This document shows, piece after piece, positions 1-8,828 of a DNA stretch of 15,705 bases (position 1 is the first letter of the stretch; each line of letters opens with the position of its first letter). A program made the translations under genes and the position numbers. The DNA is taken from the NCBI GenBank assembly GCA_031281385.1, contig JAITFL010000027.1, forward strand, positions 1 to 15,705, given 5' to 3'. The DNA comes from Holophagales bacterium. GTDB lineage: Bacteria; Acidobacteriota; Holophagae; Holophagales; Holophagaceae. The notes below the pieces were generated by a model. That model saw nothing but the letters and a program-made list of their open reading frames with translations, did not search any database and had not been told where the DNA came from.

Positions 1-183
1 GTAGACCTTGGCAAGGCCAATGAAATCACCACCATGTCCCCAGGCGGCTGCGTCGGGGTCGGGTACACCTTCCTCAAATCCTACGCCATCGAGTTGTCTT
101 TGACCAACGGCAGCGTGGAGACAGACCGCTTTGGCAAAAAGAGCGGCATGATGATTGACTTCACCTACCGGATGAAGTTCTAG
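1..183 (+). CDS. C-terminal end of an outer-membrane beta-barrel protein (partial)
   Basis: An open frame runs from the window edge to a TAG stop and encodes about 60 residues. The visible part reads as alternating polar and hydrophobic strands separated by short turns, and it ends in YRMKF, that is, with a terminal phenylalanine. This is the usual C-terminal signal recognised by the BAM barrel-assembly machinery. The last strands resemble in style the end of the 190-residue barrel protein at 3370-3942, which also ends in Phe. It lies 21 bp before the TonB-dependent receptor with no terminator between, so the two are probably cotranscribed. The family cannot be named because the N-terminal part is outside the window. 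Confidence 0.6.
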   Translation, partial: VDLGKANEITTMSPGGCVGVGYTFLKSYAIELSLTNGSVETDRFGKKSGMMIDFTYRMKF

Positions 184-204
184 GGCCATAAGGAGATCTA
201 AAAT

Positions 205-3200
205 ATGAACAATAACTTTATGCGTTTTCTGACTCCCCTTGCCATGGCCGTGATAGCCATGCCGATGGCGGCCCAAGACATGACGGGCACGATGCTGGGT
301 ACGGCGGTTGACAAGGATGGCCGGAAGCCTCTGGCCGGCGTCACCATCTCCATATCGTCCCCGGCACTGATCCAAGGGCGTAGTTTCACGACAGGGGCCG
401 ACGGCACATTCCGCTTCCCACTCCTACCCCCCGGCGAGTACAGCGTGAGGGCCAGCAAGGACGGGTACATGGGCGCTAGGCAGACTGTCTATCTCAGCTT
501 GGGCGGCTCGACTAGGGTTGAGCTTTCCATGTCCGCCATTGGCGTGGCGACCGAGACAGTCGAGGTCTTAGGCCGTATTGACGCTCAGGACAAGACGGAA
601 ACAAAGACACAGAGCAACTTCACTGCTGAAAAGTTGGACTTGCTGCCAAGGCCAAACAAGGAGCTTTTCAATGCGGCCATCCTGACCCCAGGCGTCGTTT
701 CTGGAGTTGGCAGCCGCATGCAGATTAGGGGTGCCCAGACCTTTGACACCAAGGTCACGCTGAACGGCACCGAGATCAGTGACAACGTGTTTGGCACCAA
801 CTTGGCAACGAGGGCCTTCTACGTTGACGACGCCATCGCAGAGATACAGGTGATCACCAGCCCCATCAACGCCCGCTACGGCAGTTTCACGGGCGGCATC
901 ATCAACGCCGTCACCAAGTCTGGCAGCAACCAGTGGAGCGGCGTCCTACGCGCAGCCGAGATCTCCCGAGCTTCATGGCGTTCCAACCCCCCCTTGGGTC
1001 CATTCAGGCCCAATGAAGACCTTGTTGTTGGGGATTCCAACAATAGGCGCACCATAGGCAGCGACAATTTCACCAAGGACTTTTCCCTTTGGCTGGGCGG
1101 TCCGATCATCAAGGACAAGCTCTGGTTTGCGCTTTCCACAAAAATATCCCCAACGGCACTTTCCGCCCAGAGGACAGATGCTCTTGGTACAAACGTCATG
1201 GCGATCTACTCCGGCTATAGGAACAGATTCCCTGAAATTTACGCACTTCCCTTCTATGCCGGCGATGAGGGTGGAGTCCAGTTCTTCCGCAAGGACAGCA
1301 AGCAGTTCTATGAGGGCAAGCTGACATTCTCCATAGCCGAGGGCCACACGCTGGAATACACTGGCAACCGCAACAGCGAATTCTATGACCCTAGGGGCGA
1401 CTATGTGAGGTCTGCAATACTTGCGACAAAGTTCGCCATAACGCAGGTACAGGAGTACAACTACAACTCCCTCTCATACATGGGCGTGCTCCCCTCCAAC
1501 ATCACACTCGAGGCTAGGTACGCAAAGAAGCATCAGTCGTACATTGCAGGTGGCGATCCCGCTTACGGCCCCCGCGTGAGGGCACTGGCTGGCAACGGCC
1601 AGTACTGGGACGTTGGCAATGGCATGTTCGACCGCACTGACGGCGGCGACCTGCGGGACATCACGACATTCTTTGCCAACGCGACTTGGTACAGCCCCAA
1701 GACCTTCATCGGCACACACGTTGTTGAAGTTGGTCTCGACTGGAACCTGCGCGAGCGCAATTCCCAAAACCGACAGGCACCTGGCAACGAGTTCTTCGAC
1801 ACCTGCGGGCGCTACAAAGACCCCGTCACTGGCGAAGTGTTCTTTGTGATGCTCGATGGCAACGATGACATCTATGGAGCTGGTGCTGCCGGCAAATACT
1901 ACACTGCCTCTGGACCAGCCCAGACCAACACATACAGTTTTTACGCCAACGACACGCTGACAGTGAACGACAACTGGCAGGTGATGCTGGGCCTGCGCTA
2001 CGACCAAGCCAACATGGCCGACACCGAGGGCAATCCCAAGATCAAAACCTCGGCTCTGGCTCCCCGCTTCCAATTGACCTACGACCCGCTTGGCAACCAA
2101 CGCTGGCTGTTCAAGGCGTCTTGGGCTAGGTACGTGGGCGTACTCTCCGATGGCTTCAGTAATCGCTTCTCTCGCGCCGGCAACCCTGCCTCCGAGTGGT
2201 TCTTCCCCAAGCAAACCAATACCCGCGCCACTTATGCGGATGTGATCAATTGGGACAACTACGACTTGACCGTCCATGGGCTGCTGGACTTTGGCGACCC
2301 TGCCCAAACACGCTTTGTGCAGGAAAACCTGAAACTGACAGGCACCGATGAAACGGCACTGGAAGTGCGCTACAACTCGTCAAACGGTTCGTGGATAAGA
2401 GCAACATTCCTGACTAGGTCTTGGGCCAACATGTTTGACCGAGTATTCACACTAGATGACGTCATCAAAGTCCGTCCCATATCCTTCCCTGAAATTGAGA
2501 TAGATTCCACCGCCGAATACTGGAGAAACGTTGACAACATCAACAGAAGTTACAAGTCTCTGGAAATCGAGTTCAACAACCAGTTCACACGCCAGTGGTC
2601 ACTAGGCGGAGCAGTGGTCTTCTCCACCTTGCAGGGCAACGCCGACGGCGAGGGTTCCAACCCTGCGGTCGTCTCTTCGGCTGTGAACTCCCAAGCTGAC
2701 GTTCACGCAAGATATGGGCGCGATGTCAGTTACTATGCCCCGGACGGCTATCTCAGTGGCGACATTCCCTACAGGATCAATACGTGGCTGGCGTACACCA
2801 ACACCACGGCAGAGGGCATCAATTTTGGGTCATCCCTGATGTTCACATACAACGCTGCCGGCCCGAGCAGTTCCACGGTAGGCTTGTTCTTTGAGGGCCA
2901 AGAAATGGCTGCGGACATGGGTTACGATGATGACTTGGTTAGACAGTGGGGAAGCGGATACACACGCTGGTTTGGAGCCCGCGGCTATTACAGAACCAAC
3001 GACACATACGCTTTCAGCCTGCAGGCCAACCTAGAAATACCCATCTACAGAAAAATGCGCTTCTTTGTAGAGGCCACGATAACCGGTCTATTCAATCAAT
3101 GGATGGTGGCTGGCTACAGCAAGGAAGGGTCAGGCACCCAAGCCGATGAGAGGACACACATTGACTCAGACCCGAGCAAAGGATTCAATCCAATGGCAAA

Positions 3201-3345
3201 TGGCTATATACCGAACTCTATGAGTCCCATAAGAACTGTCCTAAATGGTGTACCAACGTACAACTGGTACGGCTTTGGCACTTATGGCTACGGCAATATG
3301 TCAGGGCAGAGAAACCTTGTTTTCTCCGCTGGGCTCAAATGGTAA
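205..3345 (+). CDS. TonB-dependent receptor with carboxypeptidase-regulatory-like domain (Oar-like)
   Basis: This 1046-residue outer-membrane receptor would take up or bind a large substrate using energy from TonB-ExbBD. The start ATG follows an AAGGAG ribosome-binding site. A signal peptide ends near residues 22-24 (AMPMAAQ). Residues 28-110 form a carboxypeptidase-regulatory-like beta-sandwich, marked by GxxLxGVTI-type spacing and the segment LLPPGEYSVRASKDGY. A TonB-box-like TETVEV lies at about 116-121. The plug domain follows at about 132-245, with MQIRGAQ, VTLNGTEI and the typical ARYGSFTGGIINAVTKSGSN segment at 223-242. The rest is a long barrel rich in aromatic residues and Gly/Asn turns, ending in SAGLKW with a terminal aromatic. 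The architecture matches Oar-like receptors rather than classical siderophore receptors. Its substrate cannot be told from sequence. It sits between two small barrel-protein genes, which may assist it. Confidence 0.92.
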   Translation: MNNNFMRFLTPLAMAVIAMPMAAQDMTGTMLGTAVDKDGRKPLAGVTISISSPALIQGRSFTTGADGTFRFPLLPPGEYSVRASKDGYMGARQTVYLSLGGSTRVELSMSAIGVATETVEVLGRIDAQDKTETKTQSNFTAEKLDLLPRPNKELFNAAILTPGVVSGVGSRMQIRGAQTFDTKVTLNGTEISDNVFGTNLATRAFYVDDAIAEIQVITSPINARYGSFTGGIINAVTKSGSNQWSGVLRAAEISRASWRSNPPLGPFRPNEDLVVGDSNNRRTIGSDNFTKDFSLWLGGPIIKDKLWFALSTKISPTALSAQRTDALGTNVMAIYSGYRNRFPEIYALPFYAGDEGGVQFFRKDSKQFYEGKLTFSIAEGHTLEYTGNRNSEFYDPRGDYVRSAILATKFAITQVQEYNYNSLSYMGVLPSNITLEARYAKKHQSYIAGGDPAYGPRVRALAGNGQYWDVGNGMFDRTDGGDLRDITTFFANATWYSPKTFIGTHVVEVGLDWNLRERNSQNRQAPGNEFFDTCGRYKDPVTGEVFFVMLDGNDDIYGAGAAGKYYTASGPAQTNTYSFYANDTLTVNDNWQVMLGLRYDQANMADTEGNPKIKTSALAPRFQLTYDPLGNQRWLFKASWARYVGVLSDGFSNRFSRAGNPASEWFFPKQTNTRATYADVINWDNYDLTVHGLLDFGDPAQTRFVQENLKLTGTDETALEVRYNSSNGSWIRATFLTRSWANMFDRVFTLDDVIKVRPISFPEIEIDSTAEYWRNVDNINRSYKSLEIEFNNQFTRQWSLGGAVVFSTLQGNADGEGSNPAVVSSAVNSQADVHARYGRDVSYYAPDGYLSGDIPYRINTWLAYTNTTAEGINFGSSLMFTYNAAGPSSSTVGLFFEGQEMAADMGYDDDLVRQWGSGYTRWFGARGYYRTNDTYAFSLQANLEIPIYRKMRFFVEATITGLFNQWMVAGYSKEGSGTQADERTHIDSDPSKGFNPMANGYIPNSMSPIRTVLNGVPTYNWYGFGTYGYGNMSGQRNLVFSAGLKW

Positions 3346-3369
3346 TCATCAGGATATAGGAGAAAGAAC

Positions 3370-3942
3370 ATGACAAAATTTTTGCGATTCGCCGCCGCCG
3401 CCGTTCTGGCCGCGGCACCCTGCGCGGTGCTAAAGGCACAAGAAGAGCCTATGACCTTTGAGCTGCACGTTGGCTACCTTGGCATGGACACTGGCAACGA
3501 CATGAAGGCCATGCGCGACGGCACCGGCTATTCCCTAGGCGTGGCCCTGCCGATAAACCTTTCGGACAGCGCCAGCCTGCGCTTCCACCTCAGCTCCGTC
3601 TTCTTCGACGGCGTACAAGGCAGCGGGCTGACTGCCCAACGCCCCAACATGATGTTTGGACTAGAGGTCAAAAAACAGTTGTGGGACAAGCTCTCTGTGT
3701 TCGGCGGCCCCTTTGGCATGAAGTGGAACCAAAACACAATAGCGGCCACCGATGTCAGGTTTGCCAACAACCCAGCCACATTCAATTCCGACTTGGGTAC
3801 TGGTGTCAAGCTGGGAGCTAGATTGGGCCTTGACTACGAGATAAACGACATGTTCCTCGTACATGCCTTCTGGACTGTCACCGAGGCCAACCGCCGTTTC
3901 AGCCCGTCCTGGCTCACCATCGGCGGCGCTGTGAGGTTCTAA
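3370..3942 (+). CDS. Small outer-membrane beta-barrel protein
   Basis: This 190-residue protein has a Sec signal peptide (basic MTKFLR, an alanine-rich core and a cleavage region near VLKAQ at 20-24). The mature part consists of alternating-residue strands and short turns, fitting an eight-stranded barrel of the OmpA/OmpW-like fold, and ends in GGAVRF with a C-terminal phenylalanine. A GGAG ribosome-binding site precedes the ATG. The gene starts 24 bp after the TonB-dependent receptor and is followed by a strong terminator, so it is the last gene of that operon. I see no catalytic motif. A structural or accessory role beside the receptor is inferred from position only. No specific family was recognised. 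Confidence 0.75.
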   Translation: MTKFLRFAAAAVLAAAPCAVLKAQEEPMTFELHVGYLGMDTGNDMKAMRDGTGYSLGVALPINLSDSASLRFHLSSVFFDGVQGSGLTAQRPNMMFGLEVKKQLWDKLSVFGGPFGMKWNQNTIAATDVRFANNPATFNSDLGTGVKLGARLGLDYEINDMFLVHAFWTVTEANRRFSPSWLTIGGAVRF

Positions 3943-3978
3943 AAGTTAGAGGCTCTTTGCCTCTGTTGCAATTGCTGT

Positions 3979-4007
3979 AAAAAAGGGGGCCGAAAGGCCC
4001 CTTTTTT
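3979..4007 (+). terminator. Intrinsic terminator of the TonB-receptor operon
   Basis: A GC stem GGGGCC/GGCCCC closes on a GAAA tetraloop (3992-3995). It is flanked by six A before and six T after, so the stem can extend by A-U pairs and the transcript ends in a U-run. The A-run makes it potentially bidirectional. It sits 36 bp after the stop codon of the small barrel protein and separates that operon from the DUF4160 gene. Confidence 0.92.
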
Positions 4008-4051
4008 CGTAGCAGAACATGGCATATTTCGGCGCCAAAGCACCGTTTATC

Positions 4052-4083
4052 CAATTGACAATTGACAATTGACAATTGACAAT
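4052..4083 (+). repeat. Tandem heptamer repeat CAATTGA, four copies plus CAAT
   Basis: Four perfect head-to-tail copies of the 7-base unit CAATTGA occupy 4052-4079, followed by a partial CAAT. Each unit contains the palindrome CAATTG, and each junction creates a perfect sigma-70-type -35 hexamer TTGACA, at 4055, 4062, 4069 and 4076. The array lies between the operon terminator and the DUF4160 start at 4115. Two weak -10 candidates are GACAAT at 4078-4083 (17 bp from the first TTGACA) and AATAAA at 4100-4105 (18 bp from the last). Copy number could change by slipped-strand mispairing. The repeat is directly seen; the promoter role is inferred. Confidence 0.9.
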
Positions 4084-4114
4084 GGTTGATGCCAACTGGA
4101 ATAAAGGAACGGCC

Positions 4115-4378
4115 ATGCCAGTAATATCTTTTTTCTATGGAATCATCGTCCAAATGTTCTGGGACGAAAGCAGCCACAACCTACCGCACATTCACGTTGA
4201 ATACCAGCACCATTCGGCTGTTGTAGATCTGCAGGGCAACTACATTAAAGGCGAACTGCCAGCCAACAAAAAGAAGCTGCTGGACGCTTGGATAGAGCTG
4301 CACGCAGAAGAGTTGCAGACATGCTGGACCTTGATGCAAAAAGGCGAGCCGCACATCAAAATCGAACCGCTAAAATAG
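4115..4378 (+). CDS. DUF4160 domain-containing protein
   Basis: This 87-residue protein matches the whole length of DUF4160. It opens with MPVISFFYGIIVQMFWDE, then HNLPHIHVEY (21-30, the family's HxHxxY-like motif), the GELP segment at 46-49 and the end IKIEPLK. The family's function is not established; its genes are commonly paired with DUF2442 genes in toxin-antitoxin-like two-gene units. I chose the ATG at 4115 because it follows an AAAGGAA ribosome-binding site and gives the family's normal N-terminus. The longer frame would begin with a TTG inside the heptamer repeat. No intact DUF2442 gene follows: only 57 bp separate this stop from the convergent pump gene. Confidence 0.85.
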   Translation: MPVISFFYGIIVQMFWDESSHNLPHIHVEYQHHSAVVDLQGNYIKGELPANKKKLLDAWIELHAEELQTCWTLMQKGEPHIKIEPLK

Positions 4379-4435
4379 AGATAGGTATAGTCAACGCCCT
4401 TGACCATCGTTACAGATTGGCATGCTTCGCCTAAA

Positions 4436-7400
4436 CTACTGGTATGTCCTTCTTTCGGCTTCCCTAGGTTGGCGCCTTTTGCCCGTGAGCTTGTCCCACA
4501 GCTTTCTCAGTGTGAACTCATCCAGTATGTCGAAAAAGACGGGGATGACGATGAGGGTCAAAAGGGTTGAGGTGATGATGCCGCCTATGACGGCCCTTGC
4601 CATGGGGGCGCGCATTTCGCCGCCGGAGCCTATGGCTAGGAAGAGGGGCATCATGCCGCCAATAATGGCTAGGCTGGTCATGAGTATTGGCCTGAGCCTA
4701 GTCATGCCCGCCTGGGCCAGAGCTTCTTTGCGGGGCAGGCCGCGGTCGCGCATGTTGTGTATGGATCGGTCAACCAGAAGGATGCCGTTTTTGGTGACCA
4801 AGCCCATGAGCATTATCAGCCCTATTTGGGCCATCATGCTCATCGAATCGCCCGTGGCGAGAAGCATTATCACCATGCCCACGAGGGAGAGCGGCATGGT
4901 TAGCATTATGGTTATTGGCAATTTGAAGCTTTCAAACTGGCTGGCAAGCACAAAGTAAATAAAGAATATGGCTAGCAAGACGGCATTGGCCATGTGGCGG
5001 GCCGTCTCTGCTTGGTATCTGGACATGCCCTCGAACCCCACGGTGACCCCCTGCGGAAATGCGTTTTGGGCCTTTAGCTGGTCAATGCCTTTCGCCAACT
5101 CGCTTGTCACTTCGTTCAGTGTTTTGCCCTCTTTGTTGGCGCTCAACGTAATTTGGGACTGCAGGCGCCGCCTCTGCAATTTTGCCGCAGATAGGCCCTC
5201 TTCGAATGTGGCCACGTTGGACACTTTTACGTTTATGGTGTTGCCCTGCTGGTCTTTTTTGGTAGATGCAACGGTGAGGGCTCCGAGTTGGTCTATGGTC
5301 GAGCGGTTTTTGTCCGATAAGCGCAGGCGCACGTTGTACTGCTCGCCGGAGATGTCTTCGTACTTTGCGACGTCTATGCCGTCAACCATGGGGCGGACGA
5401 CGTTGGCTATGGCCATGGGCGAGACGCCCAAGTCGGAGGCCCGCTTTCTGTCAACCACCAGCCTTATTTCTGGCTTGCCTTTGTCATTGCTGCTGGTGAT
5501 GTCAACTGCGCCCGTGATTTTGTCAAAGAGGCCGCGAACAATGGGCTCTGCTTTTTCGGTCTGTTTTCTGTCGGGGCTGAGTATGGCAATATTGAACGGC
5601 TTTTGACCGCCGCCCATGGCTGACGCTTGGCCGACTCCGACTTCGACGCCTGGGACAATGGACAGCCTGTCCCGCAGTTCGCGGCGGATGGCGATGTAGT
5701 TGCGGCGCTTGCCTTCGGAAAGCCTTACGAAAACTTGCCCCTCGTTAAGCGTCCCAAACATTCCTGTGCCTATGGTGGTGTAAAGCAAATAGATTTCTGG
5801 GTTGGGCTGCCCATCGGGCTTTGTGCGGACGATCTCTTCTAGTTCAGTGGCCTTGCGGAGCGTTGCGTCCAAACTCGCCCCAGGCTCTGTCTTGAAAGTG
5901 ACAGCCAATTCGCCTTGGTCAAATTCGGGCTGAAAGTCGCCGCCCAAAAAGCCAATTAGGTATATTGCCAAAACAAAGCTGCCCACGCCTACCGACATTA
6001 CCGTTTTGCGGTGGTCTAGGGCCCAATGTATAGCTGTGTGGTAAAAAGTCTCTAGCTCGCCGATGTAGTGGTTGAAAACATCAACGCTCTTCATTATGAA
6101 CCCGCGCTTTTTTGGCGTGGCTTCTTCATGGCGCTCGCGGCGGTCGTGTTCGGGGTCGGGCCAGACGGCACTGAGCATTGGGTCAAGCGTGAAGCTGACA
6201 AACAGTGAGGTTGACACGGCGAATGCGACGACAATGCCGAAGGAAAAGAAAAACTGGCCCACTATGCCGCCCATGAAGGCGACGGGGACGAACACGGCCA
6301 AGATGCACAGCGTGGTGGCGATGACCGCCGGGCCGATTTCGGATGTACCTTCAATGGCAGCGGCGACGTGGTCTTTGCCCATTTCGGCGTGGCGCGTAAT
6401 GTTTTCGCGCACCACGATGGCATCGTCAATCAATATGCCGACTGCCAGTGACACGGCCATAAGCGTGATGGTGTTGAGGGTGAAGCCCATTATGTTCATG
6501 ATGATGAACGAGCCGATGATAGAGACGGGAAGCGTGAGGCTGGTGATGATGGTGCTGCGCCACGATTTTAGAAAGTAAAACACAATCAGTATCGTCACGC
6601 CCGCGCCCAAAAGGATTGTGATTGACAGGTCGTGGATGGCGTCGTTGATGAACTTGGAATTGTCTTTTGCGACAAAGTAATCAATGCCCATCTCGTTCAA
6701 TTCTGGCCTTATCCCTTCCATCGCGATTAAAACAGACTTGACCATTGCGGCCACGTTGCCGCCCGTCTGTTTTTGCAGTTCTAGGGCAACCGCGTTTTGC
6801 CCATTGAGCCTGGCTATGGATCGGCGCTCTATTTCGCCGTCAACCACCTTTGCCACTTCTCTAAGCTCTATGGGCCTGCCTTTTAGGTTACCTACCACCA
6901 CGTACTCGAAGTCTGCCACCTGCTTGGCCTTTGCATCCACGCGCACAGAAATCTCTCGCGTATCCTGCAACAGGTTGCCGCTGGGTATTGCAAGGGTGTC
7001 CGAGCTAAGGGCTCCAATTACTTGAGGCAGGGTGATTCCAAGGGCCTCCATTTTGGAAGGGTCAATCTGTATGGCTATTTCCCTTTTTGCGTCGCCCACA
7101 ACGTCAACCTTGCCCACGCCGCCGATATTTTCGATGCGGCGCTTTAAAAACTCTTCTGCGGCCTTGGTCAAATCCCTGTTCGTCAGGCGGCTGTTTTCAT
7201 CTATGGGGCGCAGCACTAAGCTGAGCACTGGCATCTGGGAAGGGTCTATTTTCTGCACGATGGGTTCTTCGATGGTGTCGGGCAGGTTTCTCCTTATCTG
7301 CGAGACTACAGACCTGACGTCTTCCATAGCCATGTCGGGATTGCGCTCTAGCTCAAATTCCGCGATGATTATACCGACAGAGTCCATGCTGGTGGAGCTT

Positions 7401-7639
7401 ATCTCCCTGACTTGCTCTAATGGGTTGATGGCCTCTTCGATTTTTTTTACCACGTCCTGTTCAACGGCATCTGGGCTGGCACCTGGATAGACGATGCTGA
7501 CGGTGACTATGGGGAAGTCAATTTTTGGCATGCTGTCCAGCCCAAGCGCTCGCAAGCTGAAAAGGCCCAGCACCACCAGCGCCAGCATGACGCACGTGGT
7601 CATTACTGGGCGCCTTATCGAAAAATTAGAAATTAGCAT
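4436..7639 (-). CDS. RND efflux pump inner-membrane permease (AcrB/HAE1 type)
   Basis: This 1067-residue proton-driven exporter is the inner-membrane engine of a tripartite efflux pump. The first transmembrane helix lies at about 12-32, followed by porter-domain sequence with YPGASPDAVE at 51-60. The proton-relay aspartates of the fourth transmembrane helix are present in AVGILIDDAIVVREN (D405, D406). The partner lysine of the tenth helix is present at about K950 in the TKNGILLVD segment. The two halves show the expected internal repeat. Length and motifs are full, so it should be functional. The substrate is probably a drug-like or toxic organic compound, but motifs do not fix it. Its gene starts 33 bp after the membrane fusion protein and is the last gene of the operon, convergent with the DUF4160 gene. 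Confidence 0.95.
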   Translation of the reverse strand: MLISNFSIRRPVMTTCVMLALVVLGLFSLRALGLDSMPKIDFPIVTVSIVYPGASPDAVEQDVVKKIEEAINPLEQVREISSTSMDSVGIIIAEFELERNPDMAMEDVRSVVSQIRRNLPDTIEEPIVQKIDPSQMPVLSLVLRPIDENSRLTNRDLTKAAEEFLKRRIENIGGVGKVDVVGDAKREIAIQIDPSKMEALGITLPQVIGALSSDTLAIPSGNLLQDTREISVRVDAKAKQVADFEYVVVGNLKGRPIELREVAKVVDGEIERRSIARLNGQNAVALELQKQTGGNVAAMVKSVLIAMEGIRPELNEMGIDYFVAKDNSKFINDAIHDLSITILLGAGVTILIVFYFLKSWRSTIITSLTLPVSIIGSFIIMNIMGFTLNTITLMAVSLAVGILIDDAIVVRENITRHAEMGKDHVAAAIEGTSEIGPAVIATTLCILAVFVPVAFMGGIVGQFFFSFGIVVAFAVSTSLFVSFTLDPMLSAVWPDPEHDRRERHEEATPKKRGFIMKSVDVFNHYIGELETFYHTAIHWALDHRKTVMSVGVGSFVLAIYLIGFLGGDFQPEFDQGELAVTFKTEPGASLDATLRKATELEEIVRTKPDGQPNPEIYLLYTTIGTGMFGTLNEGQVFVRLSEGKRRNYIAIRRELRDRLSIVPGVEVGVGQASAMGGGQKPFNIAILSPDRKQTEKAEPIVRGLFDKITGAVDITSSNDKGKPEIRLVVDRKRASDLGVSPMAIANVVRPMVDGIDVAKYEDISGEQYNVRLRLSDKNRSTIDQLGALTVASTKKDQQGNTINVKVSNVATFEEGLSAAKLQRRRLQSQITLSANKEGKTLNEVTSELAKGIDQLKAQNAFPQGVTVGFEGMSRYQAETARHMANAVLLAIFFIYFVLASQFESFKLPITIMLTMPLSLVGMVIMLLATGDSMSMMAQIGLIMLMGLVTKNGILLVDRSIHNMRDRGLPRKEALAQAGMTRLRPILMTSLAIIGGMMPLFLAIGSGGEMRAPMARAVIGGIITSTLLTLIVIPVFFDILDEFTLRKLWDKLTGKRRQPREAERRTYQ

Positions 7640-7672
7640 GTTTGTCCACCTAAGCTATGAATCTATGCGGTT

Positions 7673-8806
7673 TTATTGCTGTTTTTGAGCGGCGTTTTCG
7701 GGGGAGGCCACGACGCGCAGGCGCGTGCCGTCGGACACCAGCTCGCGCCCTTGGGCCACAATCATCTGGCCTGGAGCTAGGCCGTCATTTTCCACGGGCC
7801 TCCAGCCATTCTGGTCGTTCCCTATGGACACGCGCTTTTGCCTGGCGATATTGTTTTCGGCCACAAACACGTCTGCCCCCCTTCCGGCGGCCGTCACGAT
7901 GCTGGAGGGTATGGCGGGCTTGTCTATCGTCTGGTTTGAGATGATTTCGCCATCGGCGAACAAGCCGCTCTTTAGCCTGCCGTTGTCGTTGGGCACCACT
8001 ATCCTGACGCGCAGTGTGCGGCCATCCTGCTTGACAGCAGGGGCTATTTGGGCCACTTGGCCTTCAAACTGGTAGTCGAAGCCGGGGACTGTGAAGCGGA
8101 CTGTCAGGCCAGGCTTGATGATGCTAATGTTGTCGGAGGGCAGGTCGGCCTCTATCTCCATTTTTCTGTTGTCAACTATGCTGAACGCGGTTTGGCCAGG
8201 GTTGAGTATTTCGCCCGCCTTTACGATGCACTGTGCCACTTGGCCGTCGAATGGGCTGCGTATTTGGGCTTTGTGCAGCCTGCTCTGGGCGATCCCCAAA
8301 TTGCTTTCGGCCGCCCTTACTCCGGCTTGGCTTGCGGTGTAGTATGTTTCCGCTTGCTGCGCCGCCTGTTTTGTTATGCTGCGTTTTTCGAGCAACTGGG
8401 TGGCCCGCTCGAAATCGGCTGTCGCTTGCTGAGCCTGCGCCTGCGCCTGGACAAGCTGGGCCTCGGCTGCTTTTACGGCCAGCAATAAATCCTCTTCGTC
8501 CTGGACGGAGAGCACTTGGTCGGCTTTGATGTAGTCGCCCTCAAAGACCGACACTCTTGTGACGCGCCCCGAGACCTCGGCCTTTAGGTCGGCCCTGTTC
8601 ACCGCCAGAAGGTTGCCCGTGAATGGCACCACCGTACGGAAGCTCCTTAGCTCTATCTCGGCCAGTGTCACGGGCACTTCAGCAAAGTCCTTGGCATTTT
8701 GCTGTTTTTTGAGTTCCACGTTTCTTTTGTAGCGGTTGCAGGTGATAGGGCCGATAATTACAGCGGCTATTGCTGCAATGATGATGATTGTTCTTGTGTT
8801 GGCCAT
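7673..8806 (-). CDS. RND efflux periplasmic adaptor (membrane fusion protein, AcrA-like)
   Basis: This 377-residue periplasmic adaptor joins the RND pump to the outer-membrane channel. An N-terminal hydrophobic anchor covers about 6-22. The Cys at 23 is not in a good lipobox (PITC), so a membrane anchor is more likely than a lipoprotein. The first half of the biotinyl-lipoyl-like domain lies at about 60-103 (VPFTGN, EVSGRV, VFEGDYI). A glutamine- and alanine-rich alpha-helical hairpin covers about 105-180, and the lipoyl domain resumes with IRSPFDG at 182-188. A beta-barrel and membrane-proximal domain follow. An AGGA ribosome-binding site precedes the ATG. It lies 22 bp after the TolC-like gene and 33 bp before the pump gene in one operon. 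Confidence 0.93.
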   Translation of the reverse strand: MANTRTIIIIAAIAAVIIGPITCNRYKRNVELKKQQNAKDFAEVPVTLAEIELRSFRTVVPFTGNLLAVNRADLKAEVSGRVTRVSVFEGDYIKADQVLSVQDEEDLLLAVKAAEAQLVQAQAQAQQATADFERATQLLEKRSITKQAAQQAETYYTASQAGVRAAESNLGIAQSRLHKAQIRSPFDGQVAQCIVKAGEILNPGQTAFSIVDNRKMEIEADLPSDNISIIKPGLTVRFTVPGFDYQFEGQVAQIAPAVKQDGRTLRVRIVVPNDNGRLKSGLFADGEIISNQTIDKPAIPSSIVTAAGRGADVFVAENNIARQKRVSIGNDQNGWRPVENDGLAPGQMIVAQGRELVSDGTRLRVVASPENAAQKQQ

Positions 8807-8828
8807 GTTTGTCCTCGTTTGTATGATG

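Noticed and set aside
1474..2307. 277-residue open frame antisense to the TonB receptor
   Set aside because: It lies wholly opposite a well-supported receptor, shows no recognisable family, and is explained by the codon bias of the sense gene.
4052..4083. Heptamer array as a CRISPR
   Set aside because: Units are 7 bases with no spacers between them, so this is a simple tandem repeat.
4076..4114. Longer DUF4160 frame starting with TTG inside the heptamer array
   Set aside because: It adds 13 residues not typical of the family and has no ribosome-binding site, while the ATG at 4115 has AAAGGAA at good spacing.
4968..5606. Plus-strand open frame opposite the RND pump gene (with several more to 7490)
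   Set aside because: All are mirror frames of a full-length, motif-complete pump gene, with Ser- and Met-rich low-quality translations.
8737..8806. Membrane fusion protein as a lipoprotein anchored at Cys23
   Set aside because: The residues before the Cys (PIT) do not make an acceptable lipobox, so a transmembrane anchor is the simpler reading.
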